Below are positions 1 to 11,309 of a stretch of 64,000 nucleotides of DNA, piece by piece. The translations under genes were made by a program, and so were the position numbers. Every line of letters starts with the position of its first letter. Positions within the stretch are counted from its first letter, which is position 1. The notes beneath the pieces are model-generated. The model had not been told where the DNA came from and did not search any database. It worked only from the letters and a program-made list of their open reading frames with translations. Source of the stretch: Hydra vulgaris (Eukaryota; Cnidaria; Hydrozoa; Anthoathecata; Hydridae); assembly GCF_038396675.1 (NCBI RefSeq), contig NC_088933.1, forward strand, positions 36,395,501-36,459,500, given 5' to 3'.

Positions 1-304
1 TATGTTATATACAATTTGATGCAAAATCTAAAAGTTTTAAATTAGCCGCAATAAAAAGAAGTTATAAAACATAACTTTATCAAAATATTTTTTTTATACC
101 ATCTGCATGCATTCTATTAAGTTTTCATTGCCTTTTCTTTACGGCAAATTATTTTTGTAATGGCTAGTTAATGAGACAATAATTTTCAATGTGTCACTTC
201 CTCAACGTTGTCAAAACAACTTTAATTAACGTTGGCAAAATAACACTTTTTCAACGATTTTTAACTACCACATTTTCAACGTTGGTATATGTAACGTTGA
301 ATAA
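1..304. repeat. Direct repeat copy A (matches 6741-7044)
   Basis: The first ~200 bases are essentially identical to the sequence starting at 6741, and the match continues to 304 with a few substitutions and indels in the CAACGTTG part (for example around 230 and 256). Copy A stops at 304, where a CCCAGCAAAC terminus begins; copy B continues with different sequence. The small differences show two diverged copies rather than a simple assembly duplication. No gene is seen in it; the short ORF at 189-413 is an accident of the repeat. Confidence 0.85.
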
Positions 305-720
305 GCCCAGCAAACATGACAACGTTGAATCAACGTTGAAAACCGGTCGCAAAAGATGTTGCGGAAACGTTGACAAAGTAATCGATTTTGCAAAGATATG
401 TAACGTTGTTTAATAGACGTTGATTAAACGTTATTGCGTAACGTTGAAAAAACGTTACTAAATGACGTTACAAAAGCGTCGCAACTAAACGTTGAAAAAG
501 CGTTACATAAAAAGCGTTGAATAAACGTCGCAACTTAGCGTTGAAAAAACGTTACCTAAAAAGCGTTGCATAAACGCTGTTAAAGCAGTCTATTTTGCAA
601 GGATTTGTAACGTTGTTAGTAAAACGTCAATTTAACGTGACACAAAGACGTTGAGTAAAGGTTAAAATATAACGTTGAACCAACGCTTAAATGCGCTGTA
701 TAAAATATCGCAAAGTATTA
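305..720. mobile_element. CAACGTTG-array element terminus (left end)
   Basis: Starts with CCCAGCAAACATGACAACG, the reverse complement (one or two mismatches) of the end of the block at 7475-7519, so the two are terminal inverted repeats of one family. Inside, the motif (A/G)ACGTTGA, often as the self-complementary octamer CAACGTTG, recurs every 12-20 bases to about 720 in progressively degenerate form. Dense subterminal motif arrays of this kind are typical of sites bound by a transposase. No transposase for this family is visible in the window, so superfamily is not assigned. Confidence 0.65.
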
Positions 721-1110
721 TTAAACGTAATTAAACGTGGCTATAATATATATTAAATTGGCAAATAAAACTAAATTGTAAGTTGAACTCTGCCCTAGCA
801 ATATTTCCAAAATCAATTTTTAATACAAACAGTAATATACAATGATAAATATAAAAAAGCTTAACCTATACAATTTATAGATATATATATAAAAATAAAA
901 ATATTTTCTTTAAAATTTATGTGTTTGAGTGTTTGCATATATATTTATGCAATATATAAAAATACAATTAACAGGATATCGTATCGATAGGCCAGGATAT
1001 CATTGAGATACAGAATCTAAATCAAAAAACAAAACTTGTACCATTAGTAGTCTGAAAGCAAATGTAAAAAAAAAATGTTATTAAATTAGTATAATTATTA
1101 TTAAATTTAA
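721..1110. other. AT-rich spacer, no gene
   Basis: No coding signal and no obvious repeat structure. It lies between the CAACGTTG array and a TA microsatellite. Confidence 0.6.
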
Positions 1111-1124
1111 AAAGTAAAAATATA

Positions 1125-1191
<67 letters not shown>

Positions 1192-1243
1192 GTATATATA
1201 TACATATATATATATACATATGTATATATATATATATATAACT
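1111..1243. repeat. (TA)n microsatellite with ACATATGT interruptions
   Basis: Almost pure alternating TA with scattered C or G. ORFs reading YIYIYI on both strands here are artefacts of the repeat. It borders the left side of the Tc1 remnant, which fits TA target-site preference of that superfamily. Confidence 0.95.
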
Positions 1244-1244
1244 T

Positions 1245-2639
1245 ATACAAGTGTTTCATTACATCAATACAGTCCACATCCAACCAAGACATTGTTTTCC
1301 ACAGAGCATTATTGTATCATCACAAGGTAAATGTAACACGGTAAGCCTTGAGAAGCGTGATTGCTTATATTTATTATTTTTATGACTTCAAGTGCAAAAA
1401 TGGCTCCCGACGGTCTTGGGTTGGAACTAAGAAAAAAAATTATTGACGATTACGTAAGTGGAATGTCACAAAAAAGTATTTATGATAAACATCGCGTGAA
1501 AAAATGGACCGTATCAAGACTATGTTCCAAATATCGTTATACGGGGAACTTGGCAGCAGATAACAAAGGTGGAAGACCGCGTTCCACCACTTCTAGAGAG
1601 GATTCTATGATTGTCAGATCCGTCAAGAAGGATCCCTGGATATCATCAGTCGAGATACAACAGCAATTAGAGCTGCCTGTATCGGACCAAACAATCAGAC
1701 AACGTGCTGTTGAAGCCGGTTTGTTTTCTCGACGCCCTGCAAAGAAACCGCTGATTTCACTATAAAACTAGAAGAAAAGACTCCTGTTTGCTACATCTCA
1801 TTTTGATTGGAATGTGCAGAAATGGCAAACTGTCCTGTTCAGTGATGAATCGAAGTTAAATATCATTGGGAGCGATGGCATTTGCGGTGTACGTCGACCG
1901 GCTGGAAAACGCCTCGCTGTACGTTACTGCCATAAGACCCTGAAGCATGGTGGAGGCAATGTAATAGTCTGGGGGTATTTTTCTGCTAACGGTCTAGGTC
2001 CAATACATCGAAACGATGGAATAATGGACCGTTTTATGTATAAAAATATCCTGAAAAATGTTATGTTACCTCATGCTGAATGGAATATGCCAATAAAATG
2101 GGTTTTTCAGCAAGACAACGATCCGAAACACACTGCAAAAGTAGCCAAGCAGTGGTTTCAAGACAACCACCTATCGGTAAGGATTGGCGGCCTCAATCTC
2201 CGGATCTCAACCCCATCGAGCACCTGTGGGAGATCGTCAACCGCAGAGTTAATCGTGAAAGTGTTCATAATAAGGATAAACTGTTTGAACAAATCCAAAA
2301 GGCCCGGACAGCGATTCCACAAAGTTTCATTGATCACCTGATCAAATCTATGCCTCGAAGATGCAAGGCTGTGATCGACAACAAAGGATTCGCTATGAAA
2401 TATTGATAGCGAAATACAGCTTGGTCAACATTTTGTCGAGTTGCACTTGTTTTGTGGGAATTTTTTTAATTTATTAATTTTCGTGTACAAATAATGAACT
2501 TTGTGATGAATAAAACTTGAAGAACTTTGTCTCTAAACAATTACATAGTTATTTCTCTCAATTGAAAAAATGCAGCACTTTTATATAAAGAAACTAAATT
2601 AGCATTATTTGGTTGCACTCGTTTTGTCCGATACTGTAT
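1245..2639 (+). mobile_element. Tc1/mariner-type transposon remnant
   Basis: Contains the transposase relic at 1361-2406. A plausible right terminus reads GTCCGATACTGTA just before the second TA tract (about 2626-2639), ending at a TA dinucleotide as expected for the superfamily. I could not find a matching inverted repeat on the left, where the sequence runs into the TA tract at 1243, so the left boundary is approximate and the left end may be lost. Confidence 0.7.
1361..2406 (+). pseudogene. Tc1-like transposase, frameshifted
   Basis: DNA-cutting and -joining enzyme of a cut-and-paste transposon. The N-terminal 134 codons (1361-1765) hold a paired-like helix-turn-helix segment (GMSQKSIYDKHRVKKWTVSR) followed by a GRPRSTT linker and a second helix-turn-helix. 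The frame breaks at about 1765; catalytic-domain sequence resumes at 1814 with FSDES (first Asp), GGGNVIVWG, and QQDNDPKHT (second Asp). A second frame change near 2175 leads to SPDLNPIEHLW with the catalytic Glu, giving a DD34E-like arrangement. The end ...NKGFAMKY matches a normal Tc1 C-terminus. At least two frame changes mean the gene is dead. Family assignment is firm from these motifs. Confidence 0.93.
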
Positions 2640-2668
2640 ATATATACAATATTATATAATATTGTATA

Positions 2669-2699
<31 letters not shown>

Positions 2700-2710
2700 T
2701 TATATATATA

Positions 2711-2756
<46 letters not shown>

Positions 2757-2762
2757 ATACAA
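2636..2762. repeat. (TA)n microsatellite
   Basis: Alternating TA with occasional TATTTATA and ACAATATT interruptions, immediately downstream of the Tc1 right terminus. Two overlapping TYIYI-type ORFs here are not genes. Confidence 0.93.
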
Positions 2763-3119
2763 TATTATTTACGTCAGAATCTATATAACTGCAAATGCTT
2801 TAAGTTTATTTTTAAATTTGATTCCAGAGAAAAAAAAAAAATTTATAACTCTTTTTAACTCAATGCAAAAGTAACTCTATTAAATGAACTTTGCTAACTT
2901 AGAGTTTTTTTGTCTAAATAAAATGTGACAAAAACAAGAAACATCTACATTTTTATTATGAAATATAATGCTTTGTAAATAACTATTTACTTAAAAGTAT
3001 TAACATCAAAAATATTTTGTTAAAGTTATTAACAATAAGCATTTTAAACTATATTTTTTGGAATTTATTTTTAGAAAAAGTTAAAATAATAATAATGGTT
3101 TATCATTAAAGTTATTCAT

Positions 3120-3960
3120 TGGACATCAGATCTCGGGTCACTTTTGATCAAAAAAAGGCCTAACCTACAAGCAATGAGATGAAAAATATCAAATATCAGT
3201 AAGTGGTGCTAGGAAGATGGGTATAAAGGATGAAACAACTGGTTCTGCTGAAAATCAGAAAAGACTTGGTCGCCTCATTAAGACTTCAACAATAACCAAT
3301 ATCCTAATTGCACTGATAAAAAAAAAAAAATTCAACAATAACCTAAAGGCAGATTTTTGAAAATCTTAAATTAAATGTTTCCTATTGAACTGTACAGAGA
3401 AGACTTAATTTAAGTGGTTTAATAATTTAGGTGGTTTAAATAAACCTTCTCCAGAAAAGTAAACCCCTCATTAGTCGTATAAGCAAAGAAAAACTTTTAG
3501 CATTTGCAAAATTGCATATTAACAAGTGTGAGGCATTTTGGAACTTAGTGTTATAGACTGATAAGAATAAATGTCAAATACTTGGCTTAAAAAACAACAA
3601 AGAGTTTGGCGCAGACCTTGTGATGCACTCTCAGATAGAAATCTTACAAAAACAGTCTAGCATGGAGGTGGTTCGCCTATGGCTCGGGGATGTTTTGATT
3701 CAAATAGTGTGGGACGACTGGTGAATGTTGAATGTATAATGACAGGGAAGTTGTATGTTGATTGGCTTTCAAAAAATTTATGTCAATCCGTTTAAGAATT
3801 GATCGCAAATTTTTATTTCACCATGACAACGACCCTAAACACACATGCAAAGCGACACAACAGTTCCTAAAAAAAAAGTAAAGCTAACATCCTTAAATGG
3901 CTGCCACAAAGTCCAGACCTTAACCCTGTTGAAAACATATATGGGCAATTTTGAAATCTA
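3120..3960 (+). pseudogene. Second Tc1-like transposase, heavily decayed
   Basis: A different and older Tc1-type copy. No ORF survives above 60 codons, but the catalytic-domain landmarks are readable in order: HGGGSPMARGCF near 3661, FHHDNDPKHTCKATQQFL near 3818 (second Asp) and KWLPQSPDLNPVENIYG near 3895 (catalytic Glu in NPVEN). Poly-A runs and small indels break the frame between these blocks. The spacing of the last two motifs is that of the DD34E group. The 5' third (3120-3350) shows only traces of a helix-turn-helix region. Confidence 0.85.
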
Positions 3961-4161
3961 AAATAATTGTAAAATAGCTCATTTCATTTAATAGAGTTAC
4001 TTTTACAATGATTTAAAAAAATATGTAAATATTTTTTTTCTTGATTACAATCAAATTTTAAAAAAACATATAATTTTTGAAGTTATGTAGATTCCAACGT
4101 AAATAATTTTGTTTTTATTGTTAGAGTTCTGAATTTATCAAAAATGGTAATGCTATACATG

Positions 4162-4466
<305 letters not shown>

Positions 4467-4470
<4 letters not shown>

Positions 4471-5446
4471 TAGACATATACATTTTATGGAAGTCAAATT
4501 TTACAATTAAAAATAGTCACAATTCCATACAAAAATTAACTAAATTAAACTTACTTGAACAGTTGTAACTATAAACCATCAATTTAAATCATATAATGTA
4601 CTTTGCTCATAAGATGGAAACCAGTTAAAACCATATCATTCCTCTATCTTTGATCCACCAGAACTTTACTAAATAAACTTACACTTAAAATCAAATTATC
4701 ACATGTCAAAAAAATTTAAACAGTATTATTAAAATCAGATATGACTAATAGTTAATATTAAGTTTTATTTATTCTTCACCATATAAAAAGTTAAATGCAA
4801 AGAGAAACACAATCATTCACTAACATAATTACTTTCATTCTTTTTTGGAGTCCTCTGTAGTCGTAAAATTAAATCCTTCGCCTACTTCTGTATCTAATAA
4901 TAGATACTTATAAGTAATTATTAAGTAAAACAAATATAAACAAAAATGTAAAAACTAAAATGTAGACACAGTGCAAACAGATTACGATATATATCTAGGC
5001 AATCATAATACAATAAACAGATTCAAAATTTTACTTATCCCAAAATAAAAATAAGACTTATTAGATGTTTATTTGATATAGTACTTCACCATTAGTTATA
5101 GAAGTTTATTTGATATAGTACTTCACCATTAATATAAAACTATAACAGTTTTTTTATTCATATAAAACAATCAAAATAGCAATGAGTACTGTAAAATTTA
5201 ATGACCTCCGGTAACTTTAAATCTTTTAACTCTAAGCTTGTTCCATGAATAATCAATTGGAAAACTATTATAGGCAGCTTATATTGCATGAACACCAGTT
5301 GACAAAAATAATCAACCATCTTCTACCCAACAATATAGAGCAACTGCCTCTGCTTCAATCTGTTTTTAAAATAAACAACTTTAGCCCAAGATTGTGAAGT
5401 TATTGTAATAGATCATCTAAAAAAAAGGCATCATTTGTTTTATTTA
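4467..5446. other. AT-rich spacer with a short direct repeat
   Basis: No intact gene. A ~28-bp direct repeat (GTTTATTTGATATAGTACTT and following bases) occurs at about 5066 and again at about 5105. One coding-like relic is listed separately at 5180-5362. Confidence 0.6.
5180..5362 (-). pseudogene. Coding-like relic, family not recognised
   Basis: One minus-strand frame reads about 60 codons with only three stops and a non-random composition: IEAEAVALYCWVEDG, then AAYNSFPIDYSWNKLRVKRF, then KVTGGH. Tryptophans, cysteine and the YNSFP block look like a decayed protein domain, not AT-rich noise, and all segments stay in one frame. I do not recognise the family; its surroundings suggest an element-encoded protein. 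No neighbouring exon could be joined to it. Confidence 0.35.
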
Positions 5447-6085
<639 letters not shown>

Positions 6086-6740
6086 TATATGTATACATCA
6101 AAGGTATGTGATAAATAATAAATGTTAGAATTGTATATACAACACTAACTCTAAAATTAGGACTAGAAATATAAACATTATATATACACATATAAAATGT
6201 ATATATTTCTTTTATATATATTCATAAATTTACCCATATATATATGAATAAATACATATTATTAAAATAAATAAAAATATATGATAAAGAATAAATGTTA
6301 GTAATAAATATACAACACCAACTCTATAATTAGGACTTAATACTTTTCCTATTAAAATTAGAAGTTTTTCAAAAAAACGGAAATAAAGTTTCTTATCAAA
6401 ATGTGTTTTTATAAAAAAAACACTTAATAATGCATACTTTCATTATTGGTCGAAGATTTTATACTGAATATTTGCTTGATAATTAGGGTAAGGTGTTTAA
6501 AGTTTTTCAAATAAATAAAAAAATTAGTCTGTGAACAGACTAAATTTAGTCTGACTTATTATGTTTTATTAATTTTGATATTACTTAAAACATCTGAATC
6601 TTATTAAAATTAAGTGCTATTTGTAACTTAGAAATAACATATTTAATACAACTTTGCAATTTATTAAAATGGTCATTTTAAAATAAATAAATCATCAACA
6701 AAAATAACCTGAATAAACCGAATATACTCTGAGATTTATG
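6086..6740. other. AT-rich spacer, no gene
   Basis: No recognisable coding or repeat family. It contains two copies of a short phrase resembling AATAAATGTTAG with CAACACTAACTCT-like sequence (about 6116-6160 and 6290-6330), a local duplication. Confidence 0.55.
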
Positions 6741-7520
6741 TATGTTATATACAATTTGATGCAAAATCTAAAAGTTTTAAATTAGCCGCAATAAAAAGAA
6801 GTTATAAAACATAACTTTATCAAAATATTTTTTTTATACCATCTGCATGCATTCTATTAAGTTTTCATTGCCTTTTCTTTACGGCAAATTATTTTTGTAA
6901 TGGCTAGTTAATGAGACAATAATTTTCAATGTGTCACTTCCTCAACGTTGTCAAAACAACGTTTTATTAACGTTGGCAAAATAACACTTTTTCAACGTTT
7001 TTTAACTACCACATTTTCAACGTTGGTATATGTAACGTTGAATAAGCGTTGTTTCATAAATAGTTTAAATACGTTGAAAATGCAGCTAATGTCTAACGTT
7101 GATAAACCTTCAACTTTGCGACGTTTTTACAGTGATTATTTGCGTACTTTTATTCAACGTCGAATAAACGCGGTTTTTTGAGAAGATAATATAAGTTCAT
7201 ATTTATACGTTTACTCAACGTTGAAAATGTGACGTTTAAAAAGCGGTTTATTTTTAACGTTGATGAAGCATAGATTTTGAATCGTCTTTAAAATGGCTTT
7301 TTGCGTAAGTTGATTCCACGTTGAAGAAACGTCTTTTTTTGAGAAGCTAAATTACGTTACAATTTCAACGCTTATTCAACGTTTAAATTTACCGCGATTT
7401 AGTATACAACAACAAACATTGATTCAACGTTGAAAGCGCGTTATTTTTGTGACTGTAACGCTTTTTCTACGCTGCGACCGGTTTTCAACGTTGATTCAAC
7501 GCTGACATGTTTGCTGGGAA
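6741..7520. mobile_element. CAACGTTG-array element, right end
   Basis: Begins with copy B of the direct repeat (6741-7044) and continues as a dense array of CAACGTTG/ACGTTGA motifs. It ends with GCGACCGGTTTTCAACG... and ACATGTTTGCTGGG at 7519, the inverted counterpart of the terminus at 305. The right end abuts a LINE ORF2 exactly at the point where LINE homology stops, so this element interrupted the LINE. No ORF with protein character is found. Confidence 0.7.
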
Positions 7521-8204
7521 ATTTAAAAAGCATATCAAAAAAAGATTTTATTTTTGGAAATTTTGTGTTAGAAAGAGCATCAAGATTTATGTCACCAGTT
7601 ATATATAAAGTCTTATTTTCTTTATTTATTTTCATAATCGTATTTTTGATAAAGGTTTCGAAACTTTTTATTTTTCCACTCGGTGGACGATAAACACATC
7701 CAACTAAAATGTTTCGGTATTTTTTATTAATAATTTCAATGAAAAGGCTTTCATAGTTATCATTTGAAAAGCATAGTATATTTTTTATCTTGAAAGCATA
7801 CTTTTCTAAGACATAAATTCCTAATCCTCCTCCTTTTTTCCCATTTCCTCTTTATAAAATGGTAATATATAATTAGAATTTAATTCAAAAGAACTTTCTG
7901 TATCATGCCAAGTCTCTGAAATAGATATGATGTCGAACGTGTAGTTTAAAATATTTAAAAATTCTTTAAGTTTATCAAAATTTTGCTGCATGCTTCTAAT
8001 GTTTATGTGTAATACAGAAAATGAGCCATCATCTGCTATTACTTTAAATTCAAAAGGATCAATATACGGTGTGTTAATTAAGTTCATTTGAGTTTCTTGA
8101 AAAATATTTATATTTTCTTCTGATAGGTTATTTATAAAGTTGTCCTCAAAAAAGTCTAAATTTAAATTGTGAAAATCTAATTTCTGTGGAAAAAGCGCTG
8201 CCAT
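7521..8204 (-). pseudogene. LINE ORF2, 5' part (apurinic-type endonuclease), truncated
   Basis: Start of the second ORF of a non-LTR retrotransposon, encoding the target-nicking endonuclease. The ORF opens at 8204 just downstream of ORF1. From about residue 59 it reads FSVLHINIRSMQQNFDKL and FDIISISETWH, the classic EEP N-terminal motifs (metal-binding Asn/Glu). A frame change near 7825 leads to GGGLGIYVLE, GCVYRPPSG and LYITGDINLDAL, the last two being the YRPP and GD(F/I)N catalytic blocks. Homology ends at 7521 where the CAACGTTG element begins; reverse transcriptase is absent. Same strand and order as the ORF1 at 8267-9037. Confidence 0.9.
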
Positions 8205-8266
8205 TTTTTAAAAATGTATAATTTAAAAATATTTAATATAATTAAAAAATAAAATACTCAAAACGC

Positions 8267-9037
8267 TTACTCGTTTACGCATGTCGGAATAACATCTGTG
8301 TTGCGGGTGTTTTCTCGAAATTCGTGAACAATTAGTTTGTTGTAAACAACTTTTGCAAAATAGCCATTTTGACGATGTATCTTCGCCTGATCAAAAAGTT
8401 CTTTTCGAATTTTTCGCGTGGTAAAACTAAAATCTTCATTTAGAAAGATATTAGTTCTTTTTAATTTTGTTGCTCTTTCCAAAATTGTTTTTTTGTCCTC
8501 GTAATCCCGGAGCTTCAAGACAATAGTTCGTTCTCGTTTATCATTAGCTACTCCCACTCGATGAGCCCGATCAATTATAATATCTTTTTCAATACCAAGG
8601 TTATCTTTAAATAGTTGCTTTACCTTTTTCTTTGTGATTTCCAAATTCTTTTCTTCGCTATTTTCAACGACCCCGTCAATTCTTAAATTGTTTCTTCTGT
8701 TACGGTCTTCAATATCAACGCTTTTTAATTTTAACTCAATATTGTCAGAAGATATTTTACCCTGCATTTTTCGTACATTTGATAAATCATCGTGAACTTT
8801 ATTAATTTTTTCCTCAACTGCTCTAGCTTTATCGTTGAATACATCGCCAACAAAATTTAATCCAGATTTCATTTCGTCGAGTTCTCGCCGAACTTCTTTA
8901 AAACTAGATTGAAAGTTATCAAACCTCTCATTTATGTTCGATAATGCTTCATGAAAAAAAGACAAAATTGTTTCTTTTTGAATATTTAGTAGCTCTCTCA
9001 TCATAGCAATCGAAACTAACTCTTCTGATTTAGACAT
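8267..9037 (-). CDS. LINE ORF1 protein (coiled coil plus RRM-like domain)
   Basis: Nucleic-acid chaperone of a CR1/L2-like retrotransposon. The 256-codon frame is uninterrupted from MSKSEEL to the stop at 8267. Residues ~15-110 are heptad-rich and charged (coiled coil for trimerisation); residues ~112-190 contain DRNRRNNLRIDGV, IIIDRAHRVG and RTIVLKLRDYEDKKTILERA, the RRM and following block typical of L1/L2-type ORF1p. The C-terminal ~60 residues (IFLNEDFSFTTRKIRKELF) are the usual basic CTD. ORF2 begins 63 bp downstream. The ORF is intact although ORF2 is broken, so the insertion is either fairly young or the loss was recent. Confidence 0.88.
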   Translation of the reverse strand: MSKSEELVSIAMMRELLNIQKETILSFFHEALSNINERFDNFQSSFKEVRRELDEMKSGLNFVGDVFNDKARAVEEKINKVHDDLSNVRKMQGKISSDNIELKLKSVDIEDRNRRNNLRIDGVVENSEEKNLEITKKKVKQLFKDNLGIEKDIIIDRAHRVGVANDKRERTIVLKLRDYEDKKTILERATKLKRTNIFLNEDFSFTTRKIRKELFDQAKIHRQNGYFAKVVYNKLIVHEFRENTRNTDVIPTCVNE

Positions 9038-9187
9038 ATCAATTTTTATTTAACGAATTAAAAAAATTCCAAAAAATATTTAACTGTAAGAAAACGCGTC
9101 TGTTCACCACGATGTTCGCCACCCATATATGTTATTTAAATTATTAAAGGATAAGAATCTGAAGCTCCTAACTAAGTATCGCAAGCA

Positions 9188-9410
9188 CATCTATCTAAGA
9201 AATCTGGGATTTCAGCATTGATAGATTTACCAAGATGCTGCCTATCCATCTACCATGCAGCTCATCCATCTGGGATTCCAGCATTTTAGAAATCTGGGAT
9301 TCCAGCATCTAAGAAATCTGGGATTCCAGCATTAGTAGATTTAACAAGATGCAGCTTATCCATCTAAGAAATCTGGAATTCTAGCATTGGTAGATTTACC
9401 AAGATACAGA
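9188..9410. repeat. Minisatellite built from AAATCTGGGATTCCAGCAT units
   Basis: The phrase CTAAGAAATCTGGGATTCCA followed by GCAT is repeated at least five times, alternating with GGTAGATTTACCAAGATGC and AGCTTATCCATCTAAG. Units are of mixed length (about 28 and 70 bp), a higher-order arrangement. It lies in the 5' flank of the minus-strand LINE. No coding potential. Confidence 0.85.
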
Positions 9411-9740
9411 GAATAACAAACTCTTTGATGCGGTAGACAAAGAATATTTAAAATATCTGTTTAAAACCGACATAATCGGTGGCAAGGTTGCTAGATCGGC
9501 CACTTCGTGGCCAAATCGTAAATTTGTCCAGCACAAAAAATAATTGGCTAATCAGCAGTTAAGTTTTGTTTGGCTTTCTTATTTTTACTTCTTAATTGGG
9601 TTTTTTTTTCTATTTTAATTTCTATTTTATTTCTTAATTGGCTTAATAAGATTTTGAATTTATTAAGTGTAAAATAATGCTACTTTCAAACATTTACAAT
9701 GTTATTGTTTTAAATCGTTAATTTAATGCAGATATAATTT

Positions 9741-10009
9741 GGATGGTGTAAAAGCCAAATGGACTAACCCTTTAATTTTCGGTTTTTATTATTATTGTGT
9801 TTCTACATTAATAACACTATTTATTTTATTTATAGCAAAGTGGACTAACCCATTTACAACATAGATTATTGTAGAGAAAAAATTTTCTTTTTTTTAACAA
9901 TAATCTTTTTTCTTTTTTTTTATTAAATATGATTTTTAATAAATTAAAAAAACTTTCTCCTGAACGATTTTGAAAATTAAGGTTAGTCCACTTGGCCTTA
10001 ACACCATCC
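9741..10009. mobile_element. MITE with GGATGGTGT termini
   Basis: Left end GGATGGTGTAAAAGCCAAAT and the reverse complement of the right end (GGATGGTGTTAAGGCCAAGT) form ~38-bp imperfect terminal inverted repeats continuing into GGACTAACC. A third copy of AAAGTGGACTAACCCA lies internally near 9836. The interior is AT-rich and non-coding. No clear target-site duplication was found, so superfamily is open. Confidence 0.75.
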
Positions 10010-10011
10010 AG

Positions 10012-10650
10012 GCACGGATCTAAGGGGTGGCCATAGTGGCCATGGCCACATAGTTTAAAATTAGATTGGTTTGTTAAAAAAATTATTTAATATTTATTAA
10101 AGATCTTTTAGAGCTTTTGGAAATAAATATGGAAATATTTTTGAATATATTGAAAACGAATATAAACAATTTTAAGACTTGCGGATCATTTTTTCATCTA
10201 AGTGGTTGTAGATAAATACGTTACGCTAAATTTAAATTTTAAAACTTCGGTATCAATGTTATTTTAAAAAATCTCTACAAAAAGAGTCAATAAAACTCTG
10301 CATGACGTACTTTACATTAAAAAACAGGTGTTGGTTAAAGGAAAAAAGGAAATTTAATTTGAATTCTTAGTTAATATTGTTTAAAAAAATTTGAAAAAAA
10401 AATATTATCAAGTTTAGTAATGTAAAACTCAAAGTTTCACTTCCAAATTGATATATTTACTTACCCCATATATCCTTTACTTGTTTTTTTTTTCAAATTG
10501 AATTTTTTTTTTTTTAAATTATGATACTTATCGGCCATAGAGATAAAATTTAACAGCAGCCAAGTTAATTTTACTAAAGGAATATCCCTCAAAATTTAAT
10601 TGTGTCTACCTTAATTAACGCAATTTGGCTATAGAGATTCCGTGCCGTAG
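10012..10650. mobile_element. Possible hAT-like MITE, GGCACGGATCT ends
   Basis: Starts GGCACGGATCTAAGGGGTGG followed by the self-complementary GTGGCCATGGCCAC. Near 10645 the sequence GATTCCGTGCC mirrors the start. The match beyond ~12 bp is weak and no duplication of the flanks is evident, so the boundaries are tentative. The interior contains no ORF. Confidence 0.4.
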
Positions 10651-10856
10651 CCACAACGGTTCCTATTAAATGTTACCGACGTCTTATTCTATCAAAAATT
10701 CTCTCAAATAAGTAATAAAATATAGATCTTTCAACCGTAAAAATAAAACTTTTTAACCGTAAAAATAAAATATTTAGACGCAGTGCGACGCAGAGTACGG
10801 ACATGTATTTTTAGAAAGAAGTTTTTCAACTGAAAAAATAAAATTTAAAAAAAAAT

Positions 10857-11300
10857 ATGGCAAAATATTTTACAATAGCACAACTAAAAGAAATAATGGA
10901 AATACATGAAAATACAATTATGAAGTTGTTTAACGATAAAGTAGAAAAATTGGAAACGAGATTAACATTTTTAACCGAAGAAAATAAAACTCTTAGAAGT
11001 GAAGAAAGAGACTTGAAAAAATCCATGGAGTTCGTTAGCGAAAAGTACGAATGTTTATTAGATTAAAAACAAAAATGTTATTATTGATAAACTTGCAGAA
11101 TTAGAAGATAGAAGTCGCCGAAACAACTTAAGAATCAATGGGCTTGAGGAAAATGAAAACGAAAATTGGCAAGACACGGAGAGTAAAGTGAAGAACTTGG
11201 TGAAAACAAAGCTTGGAATAAATGAAAACATCGAAAGAGCACATCGAGTTCGAGAAGAAAAGAATATGGCAAAAAAGGTTCTAGAGTTTGTTATACTTAT
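10857..11300 (+). pseudogene. LINE ORF1 fragment, plus strand
   Basis: A second, diverged copy of the ORF1 family seen at 8267-9037. It opens with MAKYFTIAQLKEIMEIHE and a coiled-coil stretch to codon 69, then a stop/frame change near 11062; the next frame gives KLAELEDRSRRNNLRINGLE and ERAHRVREE, the conserved RRM-region blocks. The copy ends at about 11300 where a hAT element is inserted. Nothing downstream of the hAT continues the LINE convincingly. Confidence 0.82.
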
Positions 11301-11309
11301 TGTAATAGT

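Noticed and set aside
1-304. Assembly duplication of 6741-7044
   Set aside because: The copies differ by several substitutions and indels and have different continuations, so they are biological copies, although long reads would settle it.
7430-7693. 87-codon plus-strand ORF
   Set aside because: Antisense to the LINE endonuclease and the CAACGTTG terminus.
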